DNA of 64,000 nt from Mucilaginibacter terrenus. Its GTDB lineage: Bacteria; Bacteroidota; Bacteroidia; Sphingobacteriales; Sphingobacteriaceae. Shown piece by piece: positions 53,016-61,942 of this stretch; the first letter of the stretch is position 1; the number at the start of each line of letters is the position of its first letter. The notes beneath the pieces were generated by a model. The model saw nothing but the letters and a program-made list of their open reading frames with translations. It ran no database searches and was not told where the DNA came from. Location of the stretch: the NCBI RefSeq assembly GCF_003432065.1, contig NZ_QWDE01000005.1:119883-183882 (forward strand), written 5' to 3'. The position numbers were made by a program, and so were the translations under genes.

Positions 53016-53582
53016 ATGCTTTCAGAAAAACTAAAAGAACAAACGCAGCAAGATCATCAGTACCTCGAAAAAATGATGGTAAAGGATTTAAAAGCCATTC
53101 GCACTAACGGGGAGTACGCGGCTTTGTTACAGAAGTTTTACAGCTACTTTGGCGGATTAGAAGTCAAAATAGATGAAGTATTCGATAAAACCCAGCTACC
53201 GGATGCAGCCGAACGCCGCAAAGCACAATCGCTGGCAAATGATATTAGGTTTTTAGGCGGACAGGTTGCTGATAAGGCTACAGGAGTTGCACTACCCTCC
53301 ATCAACAACCACCTGCAGGCTTTAGGAGCGCTGTATGTTATTGAAGGATCGACGCTGGGTGGTAAGATCATCAGCAAAATGATGCAGCAGCAGCTTGGCC
53401 TTACAAACAATGGTGTGACTTTTTTTGAAGGATACGGCGATCAATCCATGCGAATGTGGGGCACTTTCAAGGAAATGCTGAATACACAAGCGACCAACCC
53501 CGAACAGGAAGCAGTGGTGATAACCGCAGCTAATGAAACCTTCCGCAAGTTTGGCGATTGGTTTAAACACAGCGAAAACTAA
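53016..53582 (+). CDS. Biliverdin-producing heme oxygenase
   Basis: 188 residues. The N-terminal EQTQQDHQYLEK carries the probable proximal heme ligand His14, and the conserved distal-helix region ALYVIEGSTLGGKIISK is intact. It cleaves heme to biliverdin, CO and iron. Biliverdin is the chromophore of the bacteriophytochrome encoded on the opposite strand, whose stop codon lies two bases beyond this one, so the pair forms a light-sensing module. Confidence 0.92.
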   Translation: MLSEKLKEQTQQDHQYLEKMMVKDLKAIRTNGEYAALLQKFYSYFGGLEVKIDEVFDKTQLPDAAERRKAQSLANDIRFLGGQVADKATGVALPSINNHLQALGALYVIEGSTLGGKIISKMMQQQLGLTNNGVTFFEGYGDQSMRMWGTFKEMLNTQATNPEQEAVVITAANETFRKFGDWFKHSEN

Positions 53583-53584
53583 CG

Positions 53585-55792
53585 TTATTTGCGGAAAGCG
53601 ATGCTGAATGTGGTGCCGCGCCCAAGTTCGCTGTCAACCCAAATCTTGCCTTTGTGCTTTTCTACAATGCGCTTAACAATGGCCAGCCCTACTCCGGTGC
53701 CTTCAATGTCGCCTACGTTATCCATCCGGTGAAAAAGCTCGAATACGCGCGGAAGTTGTTTTATATCTATGCCCAAGCCGTTATCTGTTACGGTATAAAC
53801 AACCTCAAGGTCATTCTCCGTACCGTTTATTTCCACCACAGGTGGTTCCGACTTCATTGAGTATTTAATAGCGTTGCTGATGATATTTGCAAAAACCTGC
53901 GATATCATTACCGGATCGCCCTGTATGCGTGGAGTGCCGCCAATAGTGATCCTGGTATTTTCTGCATTGTACACCAATACCAGGTCTTTCACCTGATCTT
54001 TAATGATTTGCGACACGTCAATGTCAGTTGTTACCGGCTCGCTGCGGCCAATACGGGAGTAGTCCAGCACCTCCTCAATCATGTTATTCATCTTATCGGC
54101 ACCCTCTCGTATACGGTCCAGCGCTTTAAGTGCCTGCGGCTTAAGTTCCTTGTCCCGGCTTAAGATTTGCGCATAGCTCTTTATAACCGCTATTGGGTTC
54201 TTAAGATCGTGCGATATGGTAAAGCTAAACGTGTCCAGCTCTTCGTAAGCTTGTTTCAGGCGCTCGTTCAGCAAGCGTATGGCACCCGCCTTCTGATTAA
54301 TCGCATAAGAAATCTCACTTTTAAGCCTTACTATAGATTTTACTTCCTCGGCTCCCCACGGCTTTGAAGTACCTGTAACGGTTTGCGACCACTCCTCGAA
54401 AGATTTGCGTGGAGAGATCTGCATCATGCCATTACTGCTTACTTCAGCCGGTTTATCAGGATTGCCGGCCCATACTATAGTTTGCAGCTGCTCGGGCTTA
54501 AACCAAATTACGTACTCGCCCAGTTCCTTGGAAATGGTAAGCACCATCATGCCCGACGCTACTTCTTTAAACGCCTTAGCCTGCTCGAATTCTGCAGACA
54601 GGTGATGCGTATAGTATACCGACTCATTTATATTGGCCTTTATCCACCCGATCAACTCTGTTAGCTGATTATCGGCTGGTGTGTTGCCCAGCTTTTTAAT
54701 ATTGTTCTCAAAAACCAGCACAGCCCCTTTTGCATCGGTAACATCTAATAGCGTCACCGGGTTACCGGTAAGTGCTACCTCTATCTCGTTATCCTTAAGC
54801 ATCAGTCTGCTTAGCTGGTCAACGGCGGTTTTGTAGCGCTCTTGTATGAACTGATTCTCTTCGTCCTGCCTGAATTCCAGTGCAGACGACAAAATTTGCC
54901 CGATAAGCTTTGCCGACTCGCGCGAACGGTAGTCAATAAAACGCGGTGTGTAGTTGTGACAGGCGATGAGGCCCCAAAGTTCCTGCTTATAGATAAGCGA
55001 TATGCTAAAACTGGAGGCAACACCCATGTTTTTAAGGTACTGGATGTGTATGGGCGATACCGCGCGCAACTGCGACGGGGTAAGGTCCAGCGGTGTAACG
55101 TCACCGTTGTCTTCCCGTACAATGCCCGATGGCTCCGTGTTTACGTTAGCTATCAGGCGGGTAAGGTTACGCTTGTATAACTCACGTGCCTGCTGCGGGA
55201 TATCTGATGCAGGATAGTGCAGTCCCAGCCACGATTGCAGGTCGTCATCTGCAGCTTCGGCAACCACTTCGCCGTGGCCGTCTTCCGCAAAACGGTATAT
55301 CATTACCCTATCGTATCCAATAACGCTTTTCACCTGCATTACGCTGTTCTTAAGCAGGTTTTGCAGGTTTTTATCGGTAAGCATCTCAGAAAGAGAGCGG
55401 CCTATGGCCCTTTGCACATCGGTCTCGCTGTCTGACCGTGCCGGCTCAAACTCCAGCAGGTAATACTCTGCCGACGAAGAAATGATCAGGTGAAAAGGCT
55501 TGCCCTGAATATCTGTATTGAATGGATTAGTTTGTTCGAACCCGTTGTTCTTACCAAAAAGAATCAGCTGGCTTATAAAGTTTGGCGGTTCGTTAGTGCC
55601 AATCAGCGGCTCAATAGCTGTTACATGTTCACCCAGGATATTGGCTGGCATATTAGGTACAAAAGTGTGCAGATTATCGCTGTGAAAACGCACGACAAAC
55701 TGTTTATCCATCACGATTAAAAAACCGTGCGCCTGTATTTTGCCCGGGATATGGATAGGCTCCTTATCGCAGTTACTGAGGTCGATGTTCAA
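53585..55792 (-). CDS. Bacteriophytochrome histidine kinase
   Basis: 735 residues in the order PAS-GAF-PHY-HisKA-HATPase. Chromophore Cys8 (NCDKEPIHIPGKIQAHG) is in the bacterial position; the GAF domain has PASDIPQQAREL and SPIHIQYLKNMGV. The PHY domain includes the LSPRKSFEEW-like tongue (QISPRKSFEEWSQTV). Kinase: phosphoacceptor in FTISHDLKNPIAVIKSYAQIL, N box IISNAIKYS, G boxes DNGLGID and GTGVGLAIVKRI. It senses red/far-red light through biliverdin. No response regulator is adjacent. Confidence 0.96.
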   Translation of the reverse strand: MNIDLSNCDKEPIHIPGKIQAHGFLIVMDKQFVVRFHSDNLHTFVPNMPANILGEHVTAIEPLIGTNEPPNFISQLILFGKNNGFEQTNPFNTDIQGKPFHLIISSSAEYYLLEFEPARSDSETDVQRAIGRSLSEMLTDKNLQNLLKNSVMQVKSVIGYDRVMIYRFAEDGHGEVVAEAADDDLQSWLGLHYPASDIPQQARELYKRNLTRLIANVNTEPSGIVREDNGDVTPLDLTPSQLRAVSPIHIQYLKNMGVASSFSISLIYKQELWGLIACHNYTPRFIDYRSRESAKLIGQILSSALEFRQDEENQFIQERYKTAVDQLSRLMLKDNEIEVALTGNPVTLLDVTDAKGAVLVFENNIKKLGNTPADNQLTELIGWIKANINESVYYTHHLSAEFEQAKAFKEVASGMMVLTISKELGEYVIWFKPEQLQTIVWAGNPDKPAEVSSNGMMQISPRKSFEEWSQTVTGTSKPWGAEEVKSIVRLKSEISYAINQKAGAIRLLNERLKQAYEELDTFSFTISHDLKNPIAVIKSYAQILSRDKELKPQALKALDRIREGADKMNNMIEEVLDYSRIGRSEPVTTDIDVSQIIKDQVKDLVLVYNAENTRITIGGTPRIQGDPVMISQVFANIISNAIKYSMKSEPPVVEINGTENDLEVVYTVTDNGLGIDIKQLPRVFELFHRMDNVGDIEGTGVGLAIVKRIVEKHKGKIWVDSELGRGTTFSIAFRK

Positions 55793-55994
55793 AGGAAAAT
55801 GTTGTTATAGATAGCTAAAAAGCAAATATGAAAATATAAAATCAATTAAGCAAAAATGATAGCCTGTCAGTTAAATAGCTGCCGTTGGCTTAAATTCATA
55901 ATAAGTTAAAGTATCTAAACCAGTCTGGCAAATTTGTCTGCAACTTAATTTCGCGCTCGGCGTCCTTTAGTTCATATTTACTTTTTTATTCTTT

Positions 55995-57842
55995 ATGCGT
56001 ATTCGGCTCACCATTCTATTCGCATTATTCATTTCCGGGGCATGGGGACAAGCCAAATTGCCCGTGGCCACAAATTTCAGAAGGGCCTACGCTAACCAAA
56101 CGCGTGATGTAAGCGGCCGTCCCGGAAAAAAGTACTGGCAAAATACCGCTGACTACGATATTAAAGTGACTTTCGATCAAGGTTCAATTACAGGCACTGA
56201 GTCCATACAATACATAAACAATAGTCCGGATACGCTTAAGAAGGTTGTTTTTAAGTTGTATCCGAATATTTTTAAACCTACTGCCATGCGCAACGTGGTT
56301 ATTGATGACGGTGCCACTGGCGAGGGTGTAACCATCTCGACGATGAGCCTCAACAACAAGGTAATAGATATTAAGAAACGTTCGGTTCGTGGCACCAATC
56401 TTTATATCAACAGTGTTGCCATAGCGCCCGGTGCAACTGCCTCCTTTAACATTACCTATAACTACAAGCTAAATGACACTTCTTTTATCCGTACCGGCAG
56501 GGTAGAAAATGGTGCTTACATGGTGGCGTATTTTTTTCCACGTATTGCCGTTTACGACGACATAGACGGATGGAACGAATACCCCTACCTAGGTAAGGAA
56601 GAGTTTTATAACGATTACTGCAACTTTAAGGTAGCCATTACTACGCCCGGCAAAAACCAGGTTTGGGCAACAGGCGACCTAAAGAACACCGCTGACGTTT
56701 ATGAACCTGCATTTGCCCAACGAATAGCCTACGCCGAAAATAACGATGCTATAACAGATATAATTACAGAACAAGACCTTAAAAACGGACACATAACTAA
56801 AAATGAAAGCGGCAACAACACCTGGCTTTTTGAAGCCCGCAATGTTACTGATTTCGCCTTTGCTGTAAGCGACCATTACATCTGGAAAGCATCAAGCGTA
56901 ATGGTGGACGCCACCACAAAAAGGCGCACCCGGGTAGATGCGGTGTATAACCCCCAACATACCAATTTTGATCCCGTTGTAAACTTCGCGCGGAAAACCG
57001 TCGAGGCAATAAGCTTTAGGGTACCCTGTGTACCTTTCCCTTATTCACACCAAACCATATTTGAAGGATTAGATGCGATGGAATACCCTATGATGGTGAA
57101 CAACTTGCCTTTTGATAAAAACGATGTGGCTTACTTTACCGCACACGAGATATTTCATGCCCTGTTCCCTTTTTACGTGGGAAGTAACGAAACCAAATAT
57201 TCGTTTATGGACGAAGGCCCCGCCACCCTGGCAGAATTTACCCTGCGGCCGATGATAGAACCCGGCGCACCGAACGGGTATGACTTATCTTCGGTAAACG
57301 ACATAGCCGGCAGCGATCAGGATGTGCCTGTAATGACCCTCACTCCGCAGCTTTACGGTAAAGCACGTTTTGCTGATAAGGACCTTAAACCGGCGCTCGC
57401 CCTGCATTACCTGAAAGACATGCTGGGTGAAAAGCTTTTTTACACCGCATTAAAGTATTACATCAATGTTTGGAAAGGCAGGCACCCTACACCATACGAC
57501 TTTTTTTACTGCATGAACGCAGGGGCCAAGGCCAATCTTAACTGGTTTTGGCAAAACTGGTTTTTTGAAAAGGCCATTCCCGATTTAGCCATTAGTAAGG
57601 TACAGCGCCAGCAAAATAATTACACTATAAGCATTAACAACATCGGTAAAGCAGCAGTACCAGTACACCTTTCTGTAATTTACCAGGACGGTTATACCCA
57701 AACCATCCACCGCAGCATTGAATGCTGGGCTAGAGGTACCGCCTCTTTAAAACTGACCTTCACCGCCAAAGGAAAGATAAGCAAGCTGGTGTTAGGCGAT
57801 GCTTACGATGCCGATATTGATCCTTCGAATAATGTTGGATGA
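55995..57842 (+). CDS. Secreted M1-family metallopeptidase
   Basis: 615 residues with a signal peptide (about 1-18). The gluzincin motif is HEIFH followed after 18 residues by Glu (FMDEGPATLAEF), as required for zinc. The N-terminal beta domain (YDIKVTFDQGSITGTESIQYIN) matches M1 aminopeptidases. The M1 GxMEN exopeptidase motif reads GLDAMEYPMMVNN, so it is diverged and aminopeptidase specificity is uncertain. Single gene, divergent from the bacteriophytochrome. Confidence 0.92.
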   Translation: MRIRLTILFALFISGAWGQAKLPVATNFRRAYANQTRDVSGRPGKKYWQNTADYDIKVTFDQGSITGTESIQYINNSPDTLKKVVFKLYPNIFKPTAMRNVVIDDGATGEGVTISTMSLNNKVIDIKKRSVRGTNLYINSVAIAPGATASFNITYNYKLNDTSFIRTGRVENGAYMVAYFFPRIAVYDDIDGWNEYPYLGKEEFYNDYCNFKVAITTPGKNQVWATGDLKNTADVYEPAFAQRIAYAENNDAITDIITEQDLKNGHITKNESGNNTWLFEARNVTDFAFAVSDHYIWKASSVMVDATTKRRTRVDAVYNPQHTNFDPVVNFARKTVEAISFRVPCVPFPYSHQTIFEGLDAMEYPMMVNNLPFDKNDVAYFTAHEIFHALFPFYVGSNETKYSFMDEGPATLAEFTLRPMIEPGAPNGYDLSSVNDIAGSDQDVPVMTLTPQLYGKARFADKDLKPALALHYLKDMLGEKLFYTALKYYINVWKGRHPTPYDFFYCMNAGAKANLNWFWQNWFFEKAIPDLAISKVQRQQNNYTISINNIGKAAVPVHLSVIYQDGYTQTIHRSIECWARGTASLKLTFTAKGKISKLVLGDAYDADIDPSNNVG

Positions 57843-57956
57843 TGAAATAGCCGTAAAGCTTTATGTTCATAATGCTCTACCTGATACACAATGCGTTGTG
57901 GTGAATTCAATACTTGCTATCAAGTCAGGCCAACTTTTAAATACCCTAAACCAATC

Positions 57957-58498
57957 TCAATCAATATAATACCAATCCTTATCTATTTTTTTCAGGCTCT
58001 TCCTGTACAACGAATCTGCAGATGAAATCTTCTCCATATCCGGAATGTAAGAAACAGTCTTGCCATCATCCAGGTACAATTGTAATGGTTCGCCCAGTTC
58101 GGCAAAGTTTGTTCTAAACCCGGTAACATTAAATGCCTGCAAATCATTTTTCAGCTTAGTTGTAAAGCTTAGGATTTGCTTCTTGCGGCTCGAAGAATCA
58201 GCAGATTTATCCCAGTTGTTTATCTCTGATTTATACTCTATAGAATCGCGCACCCACATTAACTTGTCTTTATTTAGCTCCATGAAATAAGCATTTGTTT
58301 TGTTTTTGCTGTACGTATACAAAAAATAGTAATTGCCCCCCGGCTTACTAGCAGGCTTTTATGCTGGCACAGTTGCATAAGCCTGTCCCTGTTATTGTAT
58401 ATCCCTGCTAATACCCCTCTTTTACCGTCGCATGCAGATAGCACTACTGCGACTAACAGGATGATTGAGGCAGATTTTTTAAAAAGATTGATCATCAA
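57957..58498 (-). pseudogene. Hypothetical lipoprotein, split by a frameshift in a G6 tract
   Basis: The N-terminal frame (58498 downward) has a lipoprotein signal (ASIILLVAVVLSACDGK) and then GVLAGIYNNRDRLMQLC. The C-terminal frame (open to 57957) reads NYYFLYTYSKNKTNAYFMELNKDK... to DKDWYYID. Adding one G to the run at 58336-58341 joins them as SRGGNYYF, giving about 180 residues. So this is one gene with a -1 base error: a genuine mutation, phase variation or a sequencing error. No function known; the family looks like small surface lipoproteins. Confidence 0.65.
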
Positions 58499-58550
58499 AT
58501 AATATTTTTAATTGCTCATGCTCAAGAGGCACAGTAAGCCATGCTTTGGC

Positions 58551-58571
58551 CAGCTGCACACTTGTGTCAGC
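58551..58571. repeat. Diverged copy of the cassette spacer core
   Basis: CAGCTGCACACTTGTGTCAGC resembles the CAGCTACAAGCTCGCGCTAGC core of the copies further right, and it also forms a short GCTG/CAGC hairpin. It lies just upstream of the broken lipoprotein gene on its strand. Confidence 0.4.
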
Positions 58572-58719
58572 GGGGGAATAAGAGAGAGGAATGCAAATAG
58601 CCAGCTGATGAGGCGACGAGCAGTATGCTTCCTCTCGGCTTAGCTAATTAATGATATAAACTTCAAATCTATTTATTTAAATGACAGTAACTCGCGCCAG
58701 GGTGGTTAATGCGTTTGTC

Positions 58720-59060
58720 CTAATTATCTCTAAACCGAAACTTTACCTCTTGATTATAATTTAATACAATTTTTGTTTTTGGGCGTTTAAAGATTACGAC
58801 GTCAAAAGAATTTTTTGTTTTTGAAATCGAGTCGCCTATCTCAAAATAATTTCCCAATTACGTTCAATACGATATTCGAATTTATTATTTAAAACAACGA
58901 TCATAACATTATGATCGCTAGGGTCTCGATAAATAGTATCGATTTTGCCAAAAAATTCCAGCGACGACGCGTCTTTTAAATATCCACGAATATCTGGCTT
59001 TTGTTCGAAAGCCAAGTTAAAAATTAACACTATGATAACGAATCCTGTTATACAAATCAC
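58720..59060 (-). pseudogene. Hypothetical single-TM protein, split by a frameshift
   Basis: The first frame (from GTG 59060) has a TM helix (ITGFVIIVLIFNLAF) and KPDIRGYLKDASSLEFFGKIDTIYRDPSDHN to RIERNWE. It stops early at 58836. The next frame continues YFEIGDSISKTKNSFDVVIFKRPKT to stop 58720-58722. One extra base in GGGAAATT would read NWENYFEIGDSIS, which fits the conserved WE.YFEIGDSISK pattern of small Sphingobacteriaceae proteins as I recall it. About 113 residues if repaired. The start is also weak (no ATG). Confidence 0.6.
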
Positions 59061-59197
59061 TGCTTTAAAAAATGCTTGGATGTAATTTTATCGGTGCTGA
59101 TTAAACAATAACCCCCATCCAGTTCGACAGGCACAAGTACGCCTCGCTTTTATCGTCCACTGCATACTTACGCCAGCAAGGGATATTATTATACAGA

Positions 59198-59222
59198 GCA
59201 CAAGCTACAAGCTCGCGCCTGC
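59198..59222. repeat. Cassette spacer element, copy A
   Basis: GCACAAGCTACAAGCTCGCG followed by CCTGC. It lies upstream (on the gene strand) of the broken 58720-59060 gene and shares its core with copies B, C and D. Confidence 0.65.
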
Positions 59223-59239
59223 AGAGGTAGTGTAATTAC

Positions 59240-59728
59240 CTATTCCCTATTTAACAAGTAATAGGTTGCTAATAATTTATTTAATGTTTGAATCTTCGAT
59301 GAATTAGCATCAATCTGACTTATGTCACTTACTTTTTGCTCTATCAGTCCAAACTCTTCGTCGTTGATGATTTTCCCGCGATTTATTATTTGTTCAACAC
59401 CACTTGACATATCGGAGGAACAAGTACTTAAATCTTTACCAAACTCCGTAAAAAGTGTGTTGTTCAGTTCTTTCAATAATTGATCCGGAGCGTTTAAAGC
59501 TATAGCATTTATTTCGTTGTATGCTTGCCTTAAGCCTTTCAAATAAGTCCCGGGTGTTGCTTGCTCAAGATACTTTGCTTTTGTTTCCTCTTCAAAAGCT
59601 TGCTTTCTGAGATTAATTAGTTCAGTGTGAGTAGTATTATGGGAGTATATGGCATCTATTACAGCCACGCACCATTTTCTTAAAAATAGAAACTCTGCTT
59701 CTTGATGCGCGTTCATTTTTCGTTTCAT
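59240..59728 (-). CDS. Hypothetical helical protein in the repeat-spaced array
   Basis: 162 residues, no signal peptide or TM helix. It is mostly alpha-helical and rich in Glu/Lys/Asn/Leu (AEFLFLRKWCVAVIDAIYSHN, RKQAFEEETKAKYLEQ). No catalytic motif or known family recognised. ATG 59728 is preceded by spacer copy B. The position among small soluble genes separated by repeats would suit an immunity-like or cargo protein, but nothing in the sequence proves that. Confidence 0.6.
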   Translation of the reverse strand: MKRKMNAHQEAEFLFLRKWCVAVIDAIYSHNTTHTELINLRKQAFEEETKAKYLEQATPGTYLKGLRQAYNEINAIALNAPDQLLKELNNTLFTEFGKDLSTCSSDMSSGVEQIINRGKIINDEEFGLIEQKVSDISQIDANSSKIQTLNKLLATYYLLNRE

Positions 59729-59760
59729 AATTTATTTAGCAGTTGTAGCATAGCATCTTT

Positions 59761-59886
59761 CTCAGCCGGTAAGCTTGCAGTTCATATTCAACTGCGTAAG
59801 TACTTTTCAGCACCAAATTCGAAACAAAGATCTATTTTCTGATAAACCCAAAACCATAAAGGGCACAGCTACAAGCTCGCGCCAGC
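59761..59886. repeat. Cassette spacer element, copy B, with inverted partner arm
   Basis: Left arm CTCAGCCGGTAAGCTTGCAG (59761-59780) is a partial reverse complement of the right core GGGCACAGCTACAAGCTCGC at 59861-59880 (continuing GCCAGC to 59886). The element lies between the 59240 and 59893 genes. Confidence 0.65.
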
Positions 59887-59892
59887 TAGGGG

Positions 59893-60192
59893 CTAGCAGG
59901 AGCACCAAAGATTGTAGTATGGCGACCATTGAACATAGATTTGTTCGATTAATTTGTCTGCCTCTTTATTATCTGCCCGCAAAGAGTTTCCATAAGGATC
60001 ATTCATAAGGGTAAAATTGGCTTTGTCAACCATAATTTTATAAATCCTAGATTCAGGCATATCTATTTTGCTGTAGACTTTTGCCGAGAAATACGCTACT
60101 AGTACTTCAATAATTATATCAAAAGAATCCCAGTCTTCCAGTAAATTGAAGTAGATCGACTGCCCATCTTCACTTAGCACTACTTGCTCCAT
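59893..60192 (-). CDS. Small acidic hypothetical protein in the repeat-spaced array
   Basis: 99 residues starting MEQVVLSEDGQSIYFNLLEDWDSF. Acidic overall, soluble, with a mixed alpha/beta pattern and a C-terminal YNLWCSC. Small acidic soluble proteins of this size are typical of immunity proteins, but no family was recognised. It is flanked on both sides by spacer copies (B and C). Confidence 0.6.
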   Translation of the reverse strand: MEQVVLSEDGQSIYFNLLEDWDSFDIIIEVLVAYFSAKVYSKIDMPESRIYKIMVDKANFTLMNDPYGNSLRADNKEADKLIEQIYVQWSPYYNLWCSC

Positions 60193-60280
60193 GTTATGCT
60201 TTATTTAATACCAACGGCTTTATCAGCTGAGGCGCGGCTTTTTTTGAGAAGATGCAATAATCTTTTCCATAAGTCATTAT

Positions 60281-60403
60281 CCTCTGCCGGTGCGAGATTG
60301 CAGCCCTTATCCAAACTTTATAACTACAGTTCGGCACCAAATTAAGACGAAGATCTATCCCTTATAAACTCAAAAACGGGCACAGCTACAAGCTCGCGCT
60401 AGC
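60281..60403. repeat. Cassette spacer element, copy C, with inverted partner arm
   Basis: Left arm CCTCTGCCGGTGCGAGATTG (continuing CAGCCC to 60306) is an imperfect reverse complement of the right core GGGCACAGCTACAAGCTCGC (60378-60397, continuing GCTAGC to 60403). The element can fold into a hairpin of about 25 imperfect pairs. Confidence 0.7.
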
Positions 60404-60446
60404 GGGGGTATCTAAACTGTAATTCTGTTTTCAGATAATCCCGTTT

Positions 60447-60530
60447 CACCTGCCGCTTAGCCAAACTATACAAAATCTACTTCTTTATAAAAAAAGATCA
60501 TAAAGGGCACAGCTACAAGCTCGCGCTAGC
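60447..60530. repeat. Cassette spacer element, copy D, with inverted partner arm
   Basis: The right core at 60505-60530 is identical to copy C over 26 bases. The left partner is shorter (CACCTGCCGCTTAG, 60447-60460). It directly follows the 3' end of the PIN-domain gene. Confidence 0.65.
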
Positions 60531-60552
60531 ACGCTAATCTCGTCGTCGATTT

Positions 60553-61836
60553 TTATGAACTATACAAATCATTAGCTTTCCAGGTTTCAAAACGTAAATC
60601 ATCTGAAATCTTGTTACCTAGAGCTCGGGTGAAGCGCTTGCCGGCATGATAAATATCAAGGTCAGGAAATACTTTGACAGCTTCGTCAAACGAGTGGAAG
60701 TGTTGTGAACCAGTTCCATTTTCAGTCAACTTACCGGAACTAACACCGCAAACAATGACCGGCAAAGTCAAAGCCCAGTCATCTAGCGATAGTGCTTGCC
60801 CATCTTCAAAGGCAACTTCTATAGTTGCTGGTGCTTGGTCGCGAACGATCTTAAAGCTACCCGGAATTGCATCCTTGAAACTAAATGTCATATCAACACT
60901 TATGGTAAATTCATGCTTCAAAAAAACAATTTCCTGCTCCAAACCCTTGAACAACCGCTCTTCTCCATGGAATATAAAATTTAACATCCAATACTTGAAA
61001 ACCGCTGTTACTAAAAATTGCATTTGATAGATGGCTCCGTCTCTACCTACGCTTAAAATATCTTTTTCGGAGAGCTGGGCAGCTATAATATAGTGCTCCT
61101 GTATCTCTACTTCCCGCTTACTCGCAAATCCGATATAAGTGCGGTTTTTTAAAGCCTGCAGAATATGCTTTTCAATTTTATCCTTTTTAATACCTATTAG
61201 TTGGTCGGCAAAGCTGGTCATATCTTGTAAGCTTGCTTCGTGCCGAATTAAGATGTCAATGAAAGCAGTTAATTCGTTTAAATGGAAGAAGTGCCGATTG
61301 TCTGCAAATTGCTGCCAATCGCTATCTCCAGACAATAAGTAGGCTTTCGTATTATTTGTCTTTACCCAATTTTTTATCGTAGCCAACGCAAAAGCATCTG
61401 GAAATTCAGCTTTACGATTCTTCCCCGAGGAGGAGTTAAACGGCGGTTTCTCATTTACATAATCGTGAAATACCTGCATGAACTTAATGCCCCCTGATGA
61501 AATGATCGTTATTCGACATTTTGTCTTGAATAACTCATATTGACTTACTAGAGCATTAATAGATTTCTCTTCACTGTAAACAGCAAGAAATTTCCGATAA
61601 AGCGGCAAAGATTTTAAAATGCGAGAATCGCTGTTGTTAATTTTAAAAAAAGCAAGCTGCACCTGCTCTTTAATCTTTTTTACAATTTCAAGATTCGTGA
61701 TGTCTGTCATGAACACTTGAATGCTGCCTTTCGCTGCTAAATCAATGAGAGAAGTAATCTCGTTACTCTCAAAATTGAAGCCTTTGCTGAAGAGGTATTG
61801 AGTGTCAATAAAAAGATTTCGCGATTCCAGTTCCAT
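60553..61836 (-). CDS. PIN-domain (DUF4935-like) putative ribonuclease with unknown C-terminal domain
   Basis: 427 residues. The N-terminal PIN fold has the first acidic residue in LFIDTQYLF (Asp11), further acids at TDITNLEIVKKI, KAEFPDAFALATIKNW and LSGDSDWQQFAD, matching the DUF4935/PIN_12 pattern. The remaining about 220 residues form an uncharacterised alpha/beta domain (EIQEHYIIAAQ..., FEDGQALSLDDW). PIN proteins cut RNA. Its size, extra domain and position at the edge of a variable array make a defence or stress effector possible. No antitoxin gene is adjacent. Confidence 0.75.
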   Translation of the reverse strand: MELESRNLFIDTQYLFSKGFNFESNEITSLIDLAAKGSIQVFMTDITNLEIVKKIKEQVQLAFFKINNSDSRILKSLPLYRKFLAVYSEEKSINALVSQYELFKTKCRITIISSGGIKFMQVFHDYVNEKPPFNSSSGKNRKAEFPDAFALATIKNWVKTNNTKAYLLSGDSDWQQFADNRHFFHLNELTAFIDILIRHEASLQDMTSFADQLIGIKKDKIEKHILQALKNRTYIGFASKREVEIQEHYIIAAQLSEKDILSVGRDGAIYQMQFLVTAVFKYWMLNFIFHGEERLFKGLEQEIVFLKHEFTISVDMTFSFKDAIPGSFKIVRDQAPATIEVAFEDGQALSLDDWALTLPVIVCGVSSGKLTENGTGSQHFHSFDEAVKVFPDLDIYHAGKRFTRALGNKISDDLRFETWKANDLYSS

Positions 61837-61942
61837 CTAATAGATCAAGTATTTACAAAACTTTCATGTAAGAAAAGTGCGTTATTGAAAACTAATAATT
61901 ACAATTACTGATAATTGACACCAGTAACGACAACGAAATACC

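Larger units (their letters stand above)
60193..60552. other. Gene-free stretch holding two cassette spacers
   Basis: 360 bases with spacer copies C and D in tandem. A short open frame near 60205-60280 (27 codons, MTYGKDYCIF...) ends just before the 59893 gene and looks like a remnant rather than a gene. Confidence 0.45.

Noticed and set aside
60205..60286. 27-codon ORF (MTYGKDYCIF...) before the 59893 gene
   Set aside because: It lies within spacer copy C and shows no independent support; it is probably a remnant.
59198..60530. CRISPR array
   Set aside because: The repeats are hundreds of bases apart with genes between them, and no cas genes are present.
58500..60552. Integron cassette array with attC sites
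   Set aside because: Spacers fold as inverted repeats, but no integrase gene or clear GTTRRRY core sites were seen, so a classical integron is not supported.
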